Source of the DNA: Actinostola sp. cb2023
Lineage: Eukaryota; Cnidaria; Anthozoa; Actiniaria; Actinostolidae
NCBI GenBank assembly: GCA_033675265.1
Contig: JAUJYZ010001405.1
Location: 248,001 to 312,000 of the forward strand
Length of the DNA stretch: 64,000 nt
Direction: 5' to 3'
Shown piece after piece: positions 40,815 to 52,695 of this stretch. Position 1 is the stretch's first letter. The number at the start of each line of letters is the position of its first letter. Below the pieces are notes generated by a model. The model ran no database searches, was not told the origin of the DNA, and was given only the letters and a program-made list of their open reading frames with translations. Position numbers and translations under genes: made by a program.

Positions 40815-41099
40815 GCACCGTGTGTCTGGTCCTTTAGGATCACATTTTGCTACGAGCAGCAACTCAACTTTCGGTAAACTCGTGGATATACGGTTATGAT
40901 ATCCTGTGATATCTTATAAGATCAACTTTACGGTTATACGCGTTTGTGCATGCGTAACGTGAATTACTACAGCGTAAAAACTCAGCGTAAAAGCAGCGTA
41001 AACTCTTTCCAGGCCCATTAGGCGGTGGACAGCAGAAGATAGAGCCTGGGCCGATACGTTACCATAGGTCCAATAACTTTGTTATAAGGATTTAAAGCA

Positions 41100-44000
41100 T
41101 TACAGATGTTTAAGTTTTTTCATAAGATCTTCCACAGACATTTCTTCATTTTCAGCACAAATCTGTCCTTCACTGCTGATTTCTTGTGAGATCTGCTAAG
41201 AAAAACAGAGAAAGCCTTGATTGTCATATACTCCACTATAGAGAGGATGGAAATGTTGATCCTTGATCCCAGTCGCCTCCGGCCACAAATAGAACCGCTG
41301 TACCTCTTGACAAAGACGCAATCGGCTCAGAATACTCCTGTTTCGAGTTGATAGATACCGCTGTACGCCTTGACAAAAGACACATTTGCTCAGCCTTAAA
41401 AAATATTCACAAATCAACGAGAACGCGAACAAATGATGACATTGGACTCAATATAAACATTTCTTTAATTCTACAGGTTAATCTCTGGATTGAGGCTAAA
41501 GCTGCGAAAATGCGTTGTCTGTCAAGGAGTAAGGTGTCTAAACAACTCGAAACTGGAGTATTAGCCTCAATATTCAGGGAATAACTCGTGGAATTATAAA
41601 ATGTGCTTATTGTCCAATGTCAAAAAAACGTCCAAAACAAATCAGGTATCACCTTTCTCACAGGTTTGGAATACTCCAGCTTGATTCCATCCGCTAAATT
41701 AGGCGGCAGTTCTTCCTCGTCGTCTTCACCTTTACTTTCATTAACAAGCGATATTCCTAGATAACAGTTATTTACAGAATACAGACTCAATATGGCTCAA
41801 CTCAAAGGTAAGGGATTAAATATTCTTCTTCATAATAATAAAATTAGAAGTTCGGAGTTTGCGCACAACTCACCCCAATCGTTAGTTTCGTGGATAACTT
41901 TCTCTTCTTCTATCGATGGATCTATCACCTCTGGCGACTTAGAAGCTAGGTTCTCCTGGAAGAAATAAAGAAAGGGTTACCATGGTAATTACTACAGACA
42001 TGCTGATTGGCTGATACGCGCTTACACGCTCAAAAATAAAAATCCAAGGGCTGAGTTTTGACAAGAAAAAGATAACATAACAGAGTTAATATTTTTTAAA
42101 TATGTAGTAGAGTCGTTTTCGTATGAATGGGAAACATACGGTACCGTGACACTCAAAGGGCTTCCTTTCTGAACCAATCAAAAAGCGTGCAGATGCATCT
42201 CATCCAATCAAACTCTTTCAATGCACTCTTTCGGTGTATGTGTTGTTGTTGTTGTGTTTTTTTTGTGCGTGTTTTTTTGTCTTTTTAAATTTATCCACAC
42301 AACGTTGTTGAGAACGACTGTGCAAATATCTATCAGTACTTGATGAAACTGTTATCAACATGATGATCTCTCCATGAGGTTTTCCTCGCGTCAAGTACTG
42401 TCCTTACTGTTCTTTAATTGGGAGAAGAAAAACAGCGAAACGCGCAATAAAACATTGTGTCCAGCATACCGACCCTGGATGTAACACCATTTACAGATGT
42501 CATACCGATTTTCGGAAAATGTAAAAAAAATATCCAAACTCGGTATTTATAGTAAATGCATATATAGTCCAACTTAGTGACGAGTTTAATTTGTTAGTAT
42601 ACCCTACTTAACTCTACTACTTAACTCTAATTGAACTACTTTCCTCTAATTTAACTAACTAAAAGGGTCAAGGAAAACGGTTTTCCAGTTTCAAAAAGGT
42701 CAATTGCCAGCGTAGTAAACATTGAACCGGTCTGTGGCAAATACATTGGAAGACTGAGTAACAGTGTTATACCCCATTGAGATAGCAGTTCTTCATTCTC
42801 GTACCCAAAGCCCTCTCATCTTTGGGAAAAATCGCCATTGTTGACCTCAACAGCCAATGAAATTCGTTTAAATTTCAGGGTTCCCCATTGCCCTCGATTT
42901 TGCACAATGATGAGAGGGCTCTGGGTAATGGAGAATGGCACTGTTCTTCAATAACCTATCTAATTTTGACAAGTGATATTTCCACTAGTCTTTCATTGAA
43001 GGCATGCAAATACAGTAAAAATTTAAAAACTGTAAGAACCTATACCCCCTCTATGCAAGAACCTGTTTAGCCTAAAATGAAAACCTATCTAATGAATTGA
43101 TCAACTGGAGACACAGGTGAGTACTCCAATTCAATACAAGTAAATGCCAATGTTGATGGTATGCAGATGTTATATTATGAATACAGGCTGAATCCATTCA
43201 TTAGCTACAATGATATTTTTCTTTAGAAAGTAAGAACCACTAAATAGTCTTTCATTGAAGGCATGCAAATACTTCGAAAAACTCAGTGTAACTAATTCAG
43301 CCAATCAAAACACTCGAACCCAGTCTTCCAACATTCGCCTCGTGACATACCTGATATTCTTTTTGTCTTGTGAGGCAGCTACGATCATCACAGGTAGGGT
43401 TTGGCTTCATACTCATTGTTGGAAAGAAATCTTGCATCGCGTTATATCCAAGATAATGTGTAACATTGCCGAATTTTAGCAAATACCTGAAATAGAATCA
43501 AACAATAAAGCCTCCTGAACTAACAGCTTGATAAGTGTTATATAGTTTTGTAATCCTTATTTATGTATACAGTCGAACCTCTCTAATACGGACAAGGACA
43601 GAGTAAAGTGTCCGTATTAGAGAGGTGTTCGTATGAGGTCATTTAGTGTCCGTTGTCCGTATTTTATTTTACAGAGATTACTGATATGGGCATTTTGCCG
43701 GGACGAAGGGAACTGTCCGTATTAGAGAGGTGTCCGTATTAGAGAGGTGTCCGTATTAGAGAGGTGTCCGTATTAGAGAGGTGTCCGTATTAGAGGTGTC
43801 CGTATTACAGAGGTGTCCGTATTACAGAGGTGTCCGTATTAGAGAGGTGTTCGTATTAGAGAGGTTCGACTGTATTGTACAAGCAGAGTCGATGTAACTT
43901 TTCAAAATATCATTGCGTCCAAAGCTTAGGAAAAAATCTGCAGGCAGCCTGGGATCACGGCACACGCGCTGAAATTTTTGCTTACACGGATTTTCCCGCG

Positions 44001-47000
44001 AAAAGTTCAAGATTTTCGAGATTTCTAGAGTGGGTTGCTTGGACTGGACTGAACGTCTGGTGTTAGCAGTTACGCTAAGTTTTAATTTTGTAACTCGCTC
44101 CTGGAGCATGACGGCTTGTTTTTCGTGACTTTTATTTTTCCCCCGCCTCAGTCCTACTTGTTTTCATTAGCGACACAAGCCATAAGCGCAAGCACAAATG
44201 CAACATTCAACAAATTCATAGTGTGCTTGGGTTTGTGCTTATTTCAGGTCCGTTTCACAGTGAAATAACGCCTCTTGTGGTTGTGCTCGTGTATTAGACA
44301 GGTTCTCAAAATGCTGCATCGCCTATACAAGCAAACTGAGAATCGCTTCCTTAGGCGCGGTAACTTTATCTCTTCAAGAGCGGGGGGAAAAACAAGAATA
44401 ATTAAGTCCAAATTACAATATTTTCACATTAAAATGTCGCTTACTTTAGAGAATTCTGAACTAGAAAGCCAGCCACGATTCCCATAGTGGTTGGAAGAGA
44501 AGCTGCACAAACTCCTTCCCGTTTTAGCGTCTTTTCATCGATCTCTGATGCAACCACTAAAGGAGGGGCACACTAGATGAAAAGGAAATGTTTGTGAAGA
44601 CAGCATTTTAATTAATTTAGATTTTTAATTTTAAAAGAAATAAGTATTAGAAAATTCTCGCATGTTTGTGAGATAAACTAATAAAACTAAGTAAAACAAC
44701 TGCATCATTAAATTTTTGAGTCAACATCAACAACAACAACAACAACAACAATGACGACGACGACGACAACAATAGCAGCAACATGTGGCATAACTTACTG
44801 CAAAGCAAGCCAATTCTCCTGGTTTTAAAAGCTGTATGTGACCAGACACAGCATTTTCACTCACACCAGACTCGAACCAAACTTGGTCGAGTTCGTTACA
44901 GGCCTAGAAAATAAAACAGATACGTAAAGCATCAATACAACTTACAACACAAAGTAGTGTTAATTGTAATACTACATGTATGTACAACTACATGCATGTA
45001 CATGTACATGTAGTTGGCAACATAAAACGGTCATAATAATGCTGCACAATGGCTTGAGCAGACCTCATTAGTCATATGAATTAAGCTCTCTTACTCCAAT
45101 GAAGGATATAACATCAGAAATATCAGTGAAGATAGTGCTTTTTACATGGTGTTTTAAAAAGTTTCATTCTACACTCAGACAGAGAGGTCATCTCAAGAGT
45201 CTTCTCCCTTTATGTCTTAGGCACTCCTGACCCTGGGCAGGTCTTAATTAATTAATCATTAGGGCCATTTATACGAGAAAAATAAGACGTGTCTTATCTT
45301 ATACCCCATTCACACCAAGGCTTAAACATGCTTTTCTACAAACACCACGCAACATTTGGCACAAAACTGCTGGTAAACTGTCCTTTGTGTTGCATAGTAT
45401 AAATACCAGATACATTGTAGTTTGATTCTTGTGAAATTAGATGCTCACAGATTATAGAAGCTAGAAAAAACCAGTTTAACTAAACAAGTTTTGGTGTGAA
45501 TGGGGCATTAGACGCAACTTAAATAAGACGCGAACTGATTCGTATAAATGGTACAAAATTAGTGTTTGTGTCTTATTTAAGACGCGAACTAAATAACACC
45601 CGACTCATCTTAGAACAGGGTTTTCAGCTGTTCTAATTTTGTCCGCGTCTTAAATAAGACGCGAAACCTCTTGTATAAATGCTTTTGCATCCTAAATAAG
45701 ACGTGAACCATAAGTGCGCATGCGTAGCTTTACACAGGGAGCCCACAACAACTACAACAAATTTTCGATGAGACACCACCATCTTTGCAACTTTCATTCA
45801 ACAAAATGGCTTGTTCAAAAAAGACGCCGAGAAGTGCAGCTATAAAACGAAACACATGGACTGCTGTGGAGGAAAAATAATGTTTAATTCTTTGCAGAGA
45901 AAAGTCCATCGCAGAGCAGTTGGACAATTGGTAACAACTGCCGGTGTAAGTTTATATTTTTGACATTCTTGTTTTCATTCACGTGTAAGCATCATTGGTA
46001 ATTAAGCCTTTTTCTTCTTGAAATGGCAACACGCTTTTGAGTCTTGCTAATCTTGGATTGTTGCTAATGGTAACATTGCATGCAAACGAGGCTGTATCAA
46101 AAATAAGACGCGAACCATTTATACGTCACCTTCACGTCTTATATAAGACACGCTCGTATAAATGGTACAGTTCGCGTCTTATTTAAGTCGCGTCTTATTT
46201 CTCTCGTATAAATGGCCTTATTGTGGTCTAAATTAATAACAGAACGCCATACAATCATCAAGTCACCTACTGTATTAATAGCCATTCTTGCTTCATAATT
46301 ATCAACACAGCTCAAGACAAGGTCCACAGGTTTATCATCAAACCCACCATGACTAAACAGAAGATACTGTAGGTTAGCAATAAACATCAATATTTAACAT
46401 ATCGTTTATAAATGGCCCTAATTGTTTTCAATGATTATACCCATCCTCTCTACTCACCTTAGTCGACACAGAAAATGGTTAAAGTTTTCCATTAATGTGA
46501 TATTGTAGTTGTAGGCTTCAAAGGTTACGTCTGGGTTGATATCTCTGCCGCGGTAGAATCAAAAGTTAAAAAGACTTAAAACTTGAAATCATTTGGCTGG
46601 GGGGCATTGGGAAGGAATAAAGTAAGTGGAAGAAAGAGAAACATGAGAAATGAAATGTTCAATGATGGATTTCCCATGTACATATAAGTTGGGAATCACT
46701 TGTCATCAAGGTACATGTAGTAAAAGAAAGTACATATATGGACTCTGGGATCAGGAATTTTTTTTTTTTCCAACAAATGTTGTGTTTTCCTGAGGAATTA
46801 CATACAATGTGTGAACGTAGCCTGTCACCAATCGCTGCCGCAATTCAACAAGTTCCATGTGTAATAATTTATTACTTTCTAAAACTTTCTTACAGCCAAC
46901 AATACCTTAGCGTATTAACAGCTGCCTCTACTTTACTCATACCAGACTGTTCTGGCCTAAAGAACAATCTAAAACAAAAAGAAGACACAAATTGAAGAAA

Positions 47001-50000
47001 TGTTGAGTCATTTAATATATTTTTAAAACTATCAAAACTACAATGATGCAGATCGAGAGTCAATCTTTTGGCAGGATGTGACGCTATACAGCATACAGCT
47101 ACTTTTAATTCAAATTGTAAAACAAATACTATTGTGCAATAATAATAAAAAATTAATATTGCTGTAATTCTACTAAATTAGGAGTTTGGAATTCTCTAGA
47201 TTATATAATAATATATACATGTACCTCAACAGATTCCCCTTTGAAAGTACACAAAATTGTACATTTGTATAAAATATGAAAATAAGGGTATCAATGCAGC
47301 CCTACACAAATACAGCAGATTCAGGTTGAGCGTTTAACGGCGACGTTTGTCGCGATCGTGTCAAGTGAAATGCCAGACGTTTCTAGGTGGCGGAGACGAT
47401 GTTTGTCTCAGAAAACACTGTTGAACTAAAGCCAAAATTATTACACAAAATGTGTTTTTCCGGCTGTAAATACAATACTAGTATGTTAAAGTATAATAAT
47501 TTCATGATTATCGAAAAACATTCACTGAAAGGTTGTTTTGCATAAAATCTTATTCAAAACTAATTAGCCGAAAGATGTTTATCTCTTGAGAAAAACTAAC
47601 TCAAATCGGACTACAAGGTCTTTCCAGGACAATACGATCTTCCTTTGCTATTTAGTCTCCACATTTGAAACAAATAACTTTACGCCTTCAACGTTTTTTT
47701 CTGAGACAAACATCGTCCCCGCCTCCTAGAAACGTCTGGCATTTCACTTGACAATGTAACATTCAAACTGTCACAACGATCGCGACAAACGTCGCTGTTA
47801 AACACTCAACCTGAATCTGCTGTAAGCTCCCTATATAGACATACCTGTTCATGTTAGCAAGCTCTACTTTATCATAGTCAAAGAGCAATAGCTGTACAAG
47901 AAACAAAACAAACCATACAATATACATTTAGACTGCTTTACATTTGCCCAGACTGACTGTGGTCTGTCCCCCAGGGGGGGTACTCAGGGTATCAGTGACG
48001 GGGAGGTGCGAATGAGGCCAAACTTTTTAACCCAAAAAAAGTCCATTACGCAAAAACAAGACCCAAAAAAAGTCCAACGGCCCAAAATCGTAACTCCAAT
48101 TTTTCACCGCATAAAATCGAGAACGGTAGGATATCATTTTTAACAACCCCCCAAAAAAGTCCTTGCAAAAATCTTTATATCAAAAAAAGTCCACCAGAAA
48201 ATTGATAACCCAAAAACAGTCCCAAGCCGCAAATTTCAAACCCCAAAAAGGCCTTCGTCGTACCTCCCCGCCACTGATACCCCTGAGTACCCCCCCCCCC
48301 CCCCTGGGGTCTGTCCACAGGCAGCCCAACCATTGCTTCTGGTGAAAATCGCCCTGCACAGGCAACGCGACAGCTGAAAAAAATCACACACAAAAAGTCG
48401 CTAGAAATTAAATGAGTTGAAATTTTCGTGACAAAGTCTCGGACTTTGTCGCTCGTGTAGCCACTCTGCAACTTTTTCCTTGCACTCGCGATGCAACTAA
48501 AGCTTATCTACAATGTAGCCAATAAGGTGCAAGAACGAAATCGAGGCGTTGGTTTTTCAAAATGGTGGCTTTTATTGCCAGCATTTGACGTCAGCATTTA
48601 TCGCTCGTGTAGCCACCACCATGCGTCGGTGATTTAAAAAAATTGCATCGCCTGTGCTAGCAAAAAATCGCTCATGTAGTCACGGCTTTAAATAATAAAT
48701 AAAAAGATATTTGTATGCGCATCTTTATTTGATGTGTTTCCTGTGGTGTCCCCTGATTATACATGTACATGTACATGTATATTATATATACATATACATT
48801 TACCTCAAGCAGCCATAATTGTGAACATGGAGAGGACACACAAAAAGGACTACCTTGATGCCAGTTAGCCACAATTTCCTGGCCTACATATATCCAGACA
48901 GAACTGGTGCATTCTGGACATTACATGTATATTTATTAAATTAAATCAGTGGACAGACAGACTAGTCTGTCTGGTCAAATGGACAGTGCCCTTAGAAACT
49001 GCAGATAGTGCATGCCTTACTGAAAGAGGATCGATAAAACACCTACATGTATAGGACCCAGACATTTGTTCAGTAGTTTAGGTATCGACTGGGTCAGAAT
49101 CATTATAGTATTGTTCTATGGTCATATCATTACTCAATTCAATGATCGCTGATCTGTACATGAGTTGTCCATGTTTCCAAAGGAGATTTTGAATCACTGA
49201 ATTGAGTCACTGCATGATGCAATAGATATATTCATATTATTCATATATAATACACCATAATAATAATAATAATAACCTTTATTAACGTGTCAAGTTACCT
49301 AGCTTTAATACACAAGTGTAAACTAATTGAGGACACCTATCTACCTAAAATCTACACCCATACCCATACCCAAACCCCCACCTAATTTCCCCAACCCCTC
49401 CCCCTTAATTTATTTAAATTCTATCTGGCGTAAAATATTAAAATTTAAAATATATCCTAGTACTAAAAATGCTGATTCTTACATATGTACTGTAGCATTT
49501 CCAGTATTATGTCAAGTTTCATGTACCTTTCCTATTCCACACCGTGTCAGCATCTCAGCAGTTACACTTCCAACACCTCCAATGCCAACAATGGCGACTG
49601 TGAAACCACGAATACTCTAAAGTCAGAACCAAGAGAGATTAAAAAAAAACACCACTTACTAAAAAAACTCAAAATAAACAATGTACATGTATGTACCAAT
49701 ACCTATACATGACAAAGTATGACATACATGTACAAATTTATGTATATATCAGACAATATACACTGTGCATGTACAATGTAAATCACAAAATATTCATGAG
49801 CCAAGAGGGTATAAGAAATTATTGTTATTGAAAAACATCATTTTAGACTCATTTTCGAGTGGGAAGTTATGGTCACAATACAGAATCAAAGACATCTATT
49901 CAACCAATCACAGTGCACAAAACAAGTTCTCATCCAATCAGAATGCTTGGACATGTATGGCATGGTCACTGCATGGCACGGTCACCACATGGTACGAACC

Positions 50001-52051
50001 ACACGGTACATACATGTACATGTACATGTAACTACTTCCCAGCTAGGTCACTCATATGAAAATGACTCTATACTTAATATGCTTCACTTACATATCTGCG
50101 CTATGACTTGGGTCATAAATAGATTTTTTAAAGGTTTCATTCATTCATTCATTCTAACCTCATAGTTGTCAACAATTCCCATTCTTTTTAAGGCCATCAG
50201 TCGGCTAGTAGTTTTCAAAAGAAATTGACAATTAGAATATTTTATTGTGAAGATGAAATTACATGTACAGGTATACATACAGTGTACCTACTCCCTTTCT
50301 ATAATCACACATGGAAATGGAGGAGGGAGGGAAGAGAAGATAGAAGGAAGAAATGAAAATGGGAAGAGTTAATCCCTCCATTTGAAAGTCATCATTTTAC
50401 AGCCAATAATTAATGTATACATATGCATTGCATGGGTAAATTTTACCTTAACCGAATGCACCTACCAATGTTAAACCCATGGAGGGGTGGGGGGCAGTTG
50501 GGCAATGGGTGGGGATTTGGACATTTTTCTCAAATAAATGTAACAAATAGAAAACACTCTCCCACGACCATGCAATTAGACTGGTGAAAAAAGTACATGT
50601 AGGTACATTTACTATATACTTTGTTGTCAAAATCCCTGGCCCACTGTCTGGGAGGCCTTGTCTGTCAAGTTCCCCACCCCATCCCTACCCCCCCCCCCCC
50701 CCCTCCCCCCCTCGGGCTTAAAGTGCTTATGAAGCTTATTTTTTTATTTTGAAAATCGATTACATATGAAGTGAATAGTGGGATAGTTCAGTATTTTGTG
50801 ATTTGAGCTTCGCATTTGCGAGTTATAAAGGTTTGAAATCGTACGTGATATGGTAATTCAGTGACGTCAAAGGAGGCATCATTTATTATACAAAAGCGCC
50901 CCTTTGCAAATGACTGACATTTTTAAACTGGCAAAAAGTTATTCTACAACTTATATAAAAGATGTTAAACTTTTTTTTCTATTTCAGAAAAGAGCAATAC
51001 TTGAAAAAATATAAATAAGTTACAGCAAAAGCCTTCTTTGACGTCACCGAATTAGCATATCACGATTTCAAACCTTTATAACTCGCAAATGCGAAGCTCA
51101 AATCACAAAATACTGAACCATCCCACTATTCACTTCATATGTAATCGATTTTCAAAATATAAAAATAAGCTTCATAAGCACTTTAACATTGGTAGCACAT
51201 GGACATCCAGTTGCAGCTAGGATTTGATACTTTTTGATTTGCGGCTTTGCATCTGTGAGTTATAAGGGTTTGAAATCTCAAAATGCAAACAATTAAAGTG
51301 ACTCACAGATGCTAAGCCCTATAGTACACCACAAAGTTACAAGTGCATAGCAACTAATTTATTCACCTTTCATCTAGAATAAATGTTCATGATAAAAAAA
51401 TTGGCTGAATACTGGCACTTTGATAGTTTAATATAAGTTATGTTATAGAATTTAACAAAACGGTGATACAGAACTACATTGTATTTTAATTTTATTATGA
51501 TGATGATGAATTAACGTGTGTTGGTTGCAGACTCGATCAATCAATCAATCGTTACATGTAAATGTACGTGTACTTTTAAAATGTCAACATCTCTCTTTAC
51601 AAGCTCACGTTGTTAACTCTACAACACAAGTAAACACGAAACGACCGCATACTCGATAGTGGAGGAATTTTTCCATTGATTGATTGATTTTTTCTTATAA
51701 TTAATTCCATTTTCAGCGGTCAAGTGAATTTAAGCTTGTAACGTATAATGTATTTTGAAACACTTAATTTTCGATTAAGTTTAGCCTTATCATACTTTAA
51801 TCGAACAGTTAAAGAGTGGACAAAGGAGACACATCACACACGCGTAGATGTGTCTATCACTCTATGGGAATAAAATACATGTTTTTCATAATCCCCCCCA
51901 TAAATACGTACCTATAGGGATTGCTATCGACGACCTCTGAGCTCATGGTGTCTATTTTTTCTCTTCGAGGCCCCTTTCGTTTTCTTTCCGTTTCCAAGGC
52001 TTTCTCGAGTTCAGCGATTCGATCCTCCAATTTCTGTATTTCTTCCGCCAT
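41100..52051 (-). CDS. UBA5: UBA5, UFM1-activating E1 enzyme
   Basis: Activates the ubiquitin-like protein UFM1 with ATP through a thioester and passes it to UFC1. Coding exons: 52051-51912, 50204-50159, 49616-49527, 47891-47845, 46968-46906, 46544-46458, 46352-46271, 44903-44799, 44572-44445, 43486-43351, 41955-41874, 41756-41653, 41195-41100 (stop included). All phases join to 401 residues (human 404). Landmarks: N-terminal coiled coil then [11 protein letters not shown]; nucleotide loop VGIGGVGS at about 72; [32 protein letters not shown]; zinc cysteines in ACFACAPP and TCDDRSC; catalytic Cys at about 242 in [23 protein letters not shown]; the WGISLV motif that in human UBA5 binds UFM1/LC3-type proteins; C-terminal [12 protein letters not shown], the UFC1-binding tail. 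Nothing is missing; it appears functional. The start has the family's MAE beginning. It is head-to-head with BBOF1. Confidence 0.96.
41329..41563. repeat. Inverted repeat inside UBA5 intron 12
   Basis: GAATACTCCTGTTTCGAGTT faces AACTCGAAACTGGAGTATT; related CCGCTGTACGCCTTGACAAA motifs occur at 41252-41320 and near 18140. Confidence 0.6.
42108..42233. mobile_element. AGTCGTTTTCGTATG MITE, copy 3 (core type B), right-truncated
   Basis: Left end AGAGTCGTTTTCGTATGAAT and the type-B core GAACCAATCAAAAAGCGTGC; the right end is missing. Lies in UBA5 intron 10. Confidence 0.65.
42794..42938. mobile_element. MITE with CATTCTCGTACCC ends
   Basis: CATTCTCGTACCCAAAGCCC at the left, GGGCTCTGGGTAATGGAGAATG at the right. 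In UBA5 intron 10; the beginning of another copy closes the window at 63864. Confidence 0.65.
43570..43872. mobile_element. TA-flanked CAGTCGAACCTC MITE with internal 18-bp array
   Basis: Ends CAGTCGAACCTCTC and GAGAGGTTCGACTG are flanked by TA on both sides, as in Tc1/mariner elements. The right half is a tandem array of about nine units of GTGTCCGTATTAGAGAG, which is also the inner part of the inverted repeat. In UBA5 intron 9, just right of exon 10. Confidence 0.75.
45262..46217 (+). mobile_element. Harbinger-like DNA transposon relic with broken Myb/SANT frame
   Basis: Ends GGGCCATTTATACGAGA and TCTCGTATAAATGGCC are inverted and flanked by TTA (45259-45261 and 46218-46220), the target size of PIF/Harbinger. 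Inner AAATAAGACGCGAAC motifs repeat many times in both orientations. From 45806 the plus strand reads [18 protein letters not shown], then TAVEEK, then a TAA at 45878, then [17 protein letters not shown]. The W-T-x-x-E-E beginning resembles the Myb/SANT-like second protein of Harbinger elements. The transposase itself is absent. It sits in UBA5 intron 7. Confidence 0.55.
47311..47824. mobile_element. TA-flanked inverted-repeat element in UBA5 intron 4
   Basis: CAGCAGATTCAGGTTGAGCG and its inverse form the ends, with TA on each side; long arms include GTCGCGATCGT and AAATGCCAGACGTTTCTAGG facing CCTAGAAACGTCTGGCATTT. About 510 bp, ending 20 bases from exon 4. Confidence 0.75.
47967..48309. mobile_element. 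C/G-homopolymer-ended MITE, copy 1
   Basis: CCCCAGGGGGGGTACTCAGG at the left and GTACCCCCC...CCTGGGG at the right, with TATCAGTGACGGGGAGGTGC inverted inside. The core contains many AAAAAAAGTCC motifs. In UBA5 intron 3. A second copy lies at 55367-55727. Confidence 0.75.
48316..48760. mobile_element. Interrupted CACAGGCAGCCCAACC MITE
   Basis: The left end CACAGGCAGCCCAACCATTG is at 48316 and a matching inner arm (AAAAAGATATTTGTATGCGC ... TGTGTTTCCTGTGGTG) appears at 48700-48755; unrelated sequence lies between. Intron 3 of UBA5. Confidence 0.5.
49845..50070. mobile_element. AGTCGTTTTCGTATG MITE, copy 4 (core type A)
   Basis: Degenerate ends AGACTCATTTTCGAGTGGGA and CATATGAAAATGACTCT; interior AATCAAAGACATCTATTCAA as in the other type-A copies. 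Between UBA5 exons 2 and 3. Confidence 0.65.
50722..51182. mobile_element. 461-bp palindromic element flanked by TTAA, UBA5 intron 1
   Basis: AGTGCTTATGAAGCTTATTT at the left and its inverse at the right, directly flanked by TTAA (50718-50721, 51183-51186). Arms of about 170 bases are nearly complete, including ATTTGCGAGTTATAAAGGTT. Confidence 0.75.
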
Positions 52052-52695
52052 GATAAGGGTTTGTGATTTCACAACAAGTGCAATCCTTGACGAAATGGTC
52101 GATTTATAATATCGACTGCCTTTTCGAATATATTCAATCAAAATGGCGATCAGCTGCATTCGAATCTTTACCGCTGACCGCAAAATCCAAACCCGATGAT
52201 CTTCCGAAGATAGTACGGAAATCTTCTGTAGCACGAAGCAAATCCGAAAATATATCGAATGATTTTTTAAAAGACTGATAATCGAAGCAAGATATTTTTT
52301 AATTCAATTTGCACACTATGCTGATGAATATTCTTTAGTCTTCGAGTTTCTGTCGTCGATTGTCATTTTTAGCACCGTTTTCTTACCGTTTGACATTAGG
52401 AAAGACCACAGGAAGCCCAAGCCATGTAATGATGAATCTTACAAATTATCAAGCGAATCCAGTGTCCATACAAACCTCACTAAAACTTTAAAATGTATGA
52501 TATTCAATATTTCATAGCTTTGCACGCGATTTCAATAAAATTGAACAATCCGAAGAGCTTGGGCTTCCTGTGTTCGTCACTTATGATCGTGGGCTCAGTT
52601 TGTCGTAAACAGCTGTTACCAAGACAACACAGAAATCAGAAACCATTTTGTGAGCGAGTCGAGTGTTGTTGGTTGAGGTTTTTAGATCTCCGAAA
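52052..52695. promoter_or_regulatory. Shared divergent promoter of UBA5 and BBOF1
   Basis: The two start codons are 644 bases apart and point away from each other, so both 5' UTRs and promoters must lie here unless there are non-coding first exons. No TATA box stands out. A 166-bp MITE occupies 52407-52572. Confidence 0.6.
52407..52572. mobile_element. CACAGGAAGCCCAAGC MITE in the divergent promoter
   Basis: 16-base perfect terminal inverted repeats (CACAGGAAGCCCAAGC and inverse). The end motif is close to that of the CACAGGCAGCCCAACC family, but no matching target duplication is visible. Confidence 0.65.

Noticed and set aside
48175..48471. Gly-rich frame near 48175-48471 and Pro-rich frames at 39146-39412 and 55528-55905
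   Set aside because: They read through homopolymer-ended MITEs and G or C runs.
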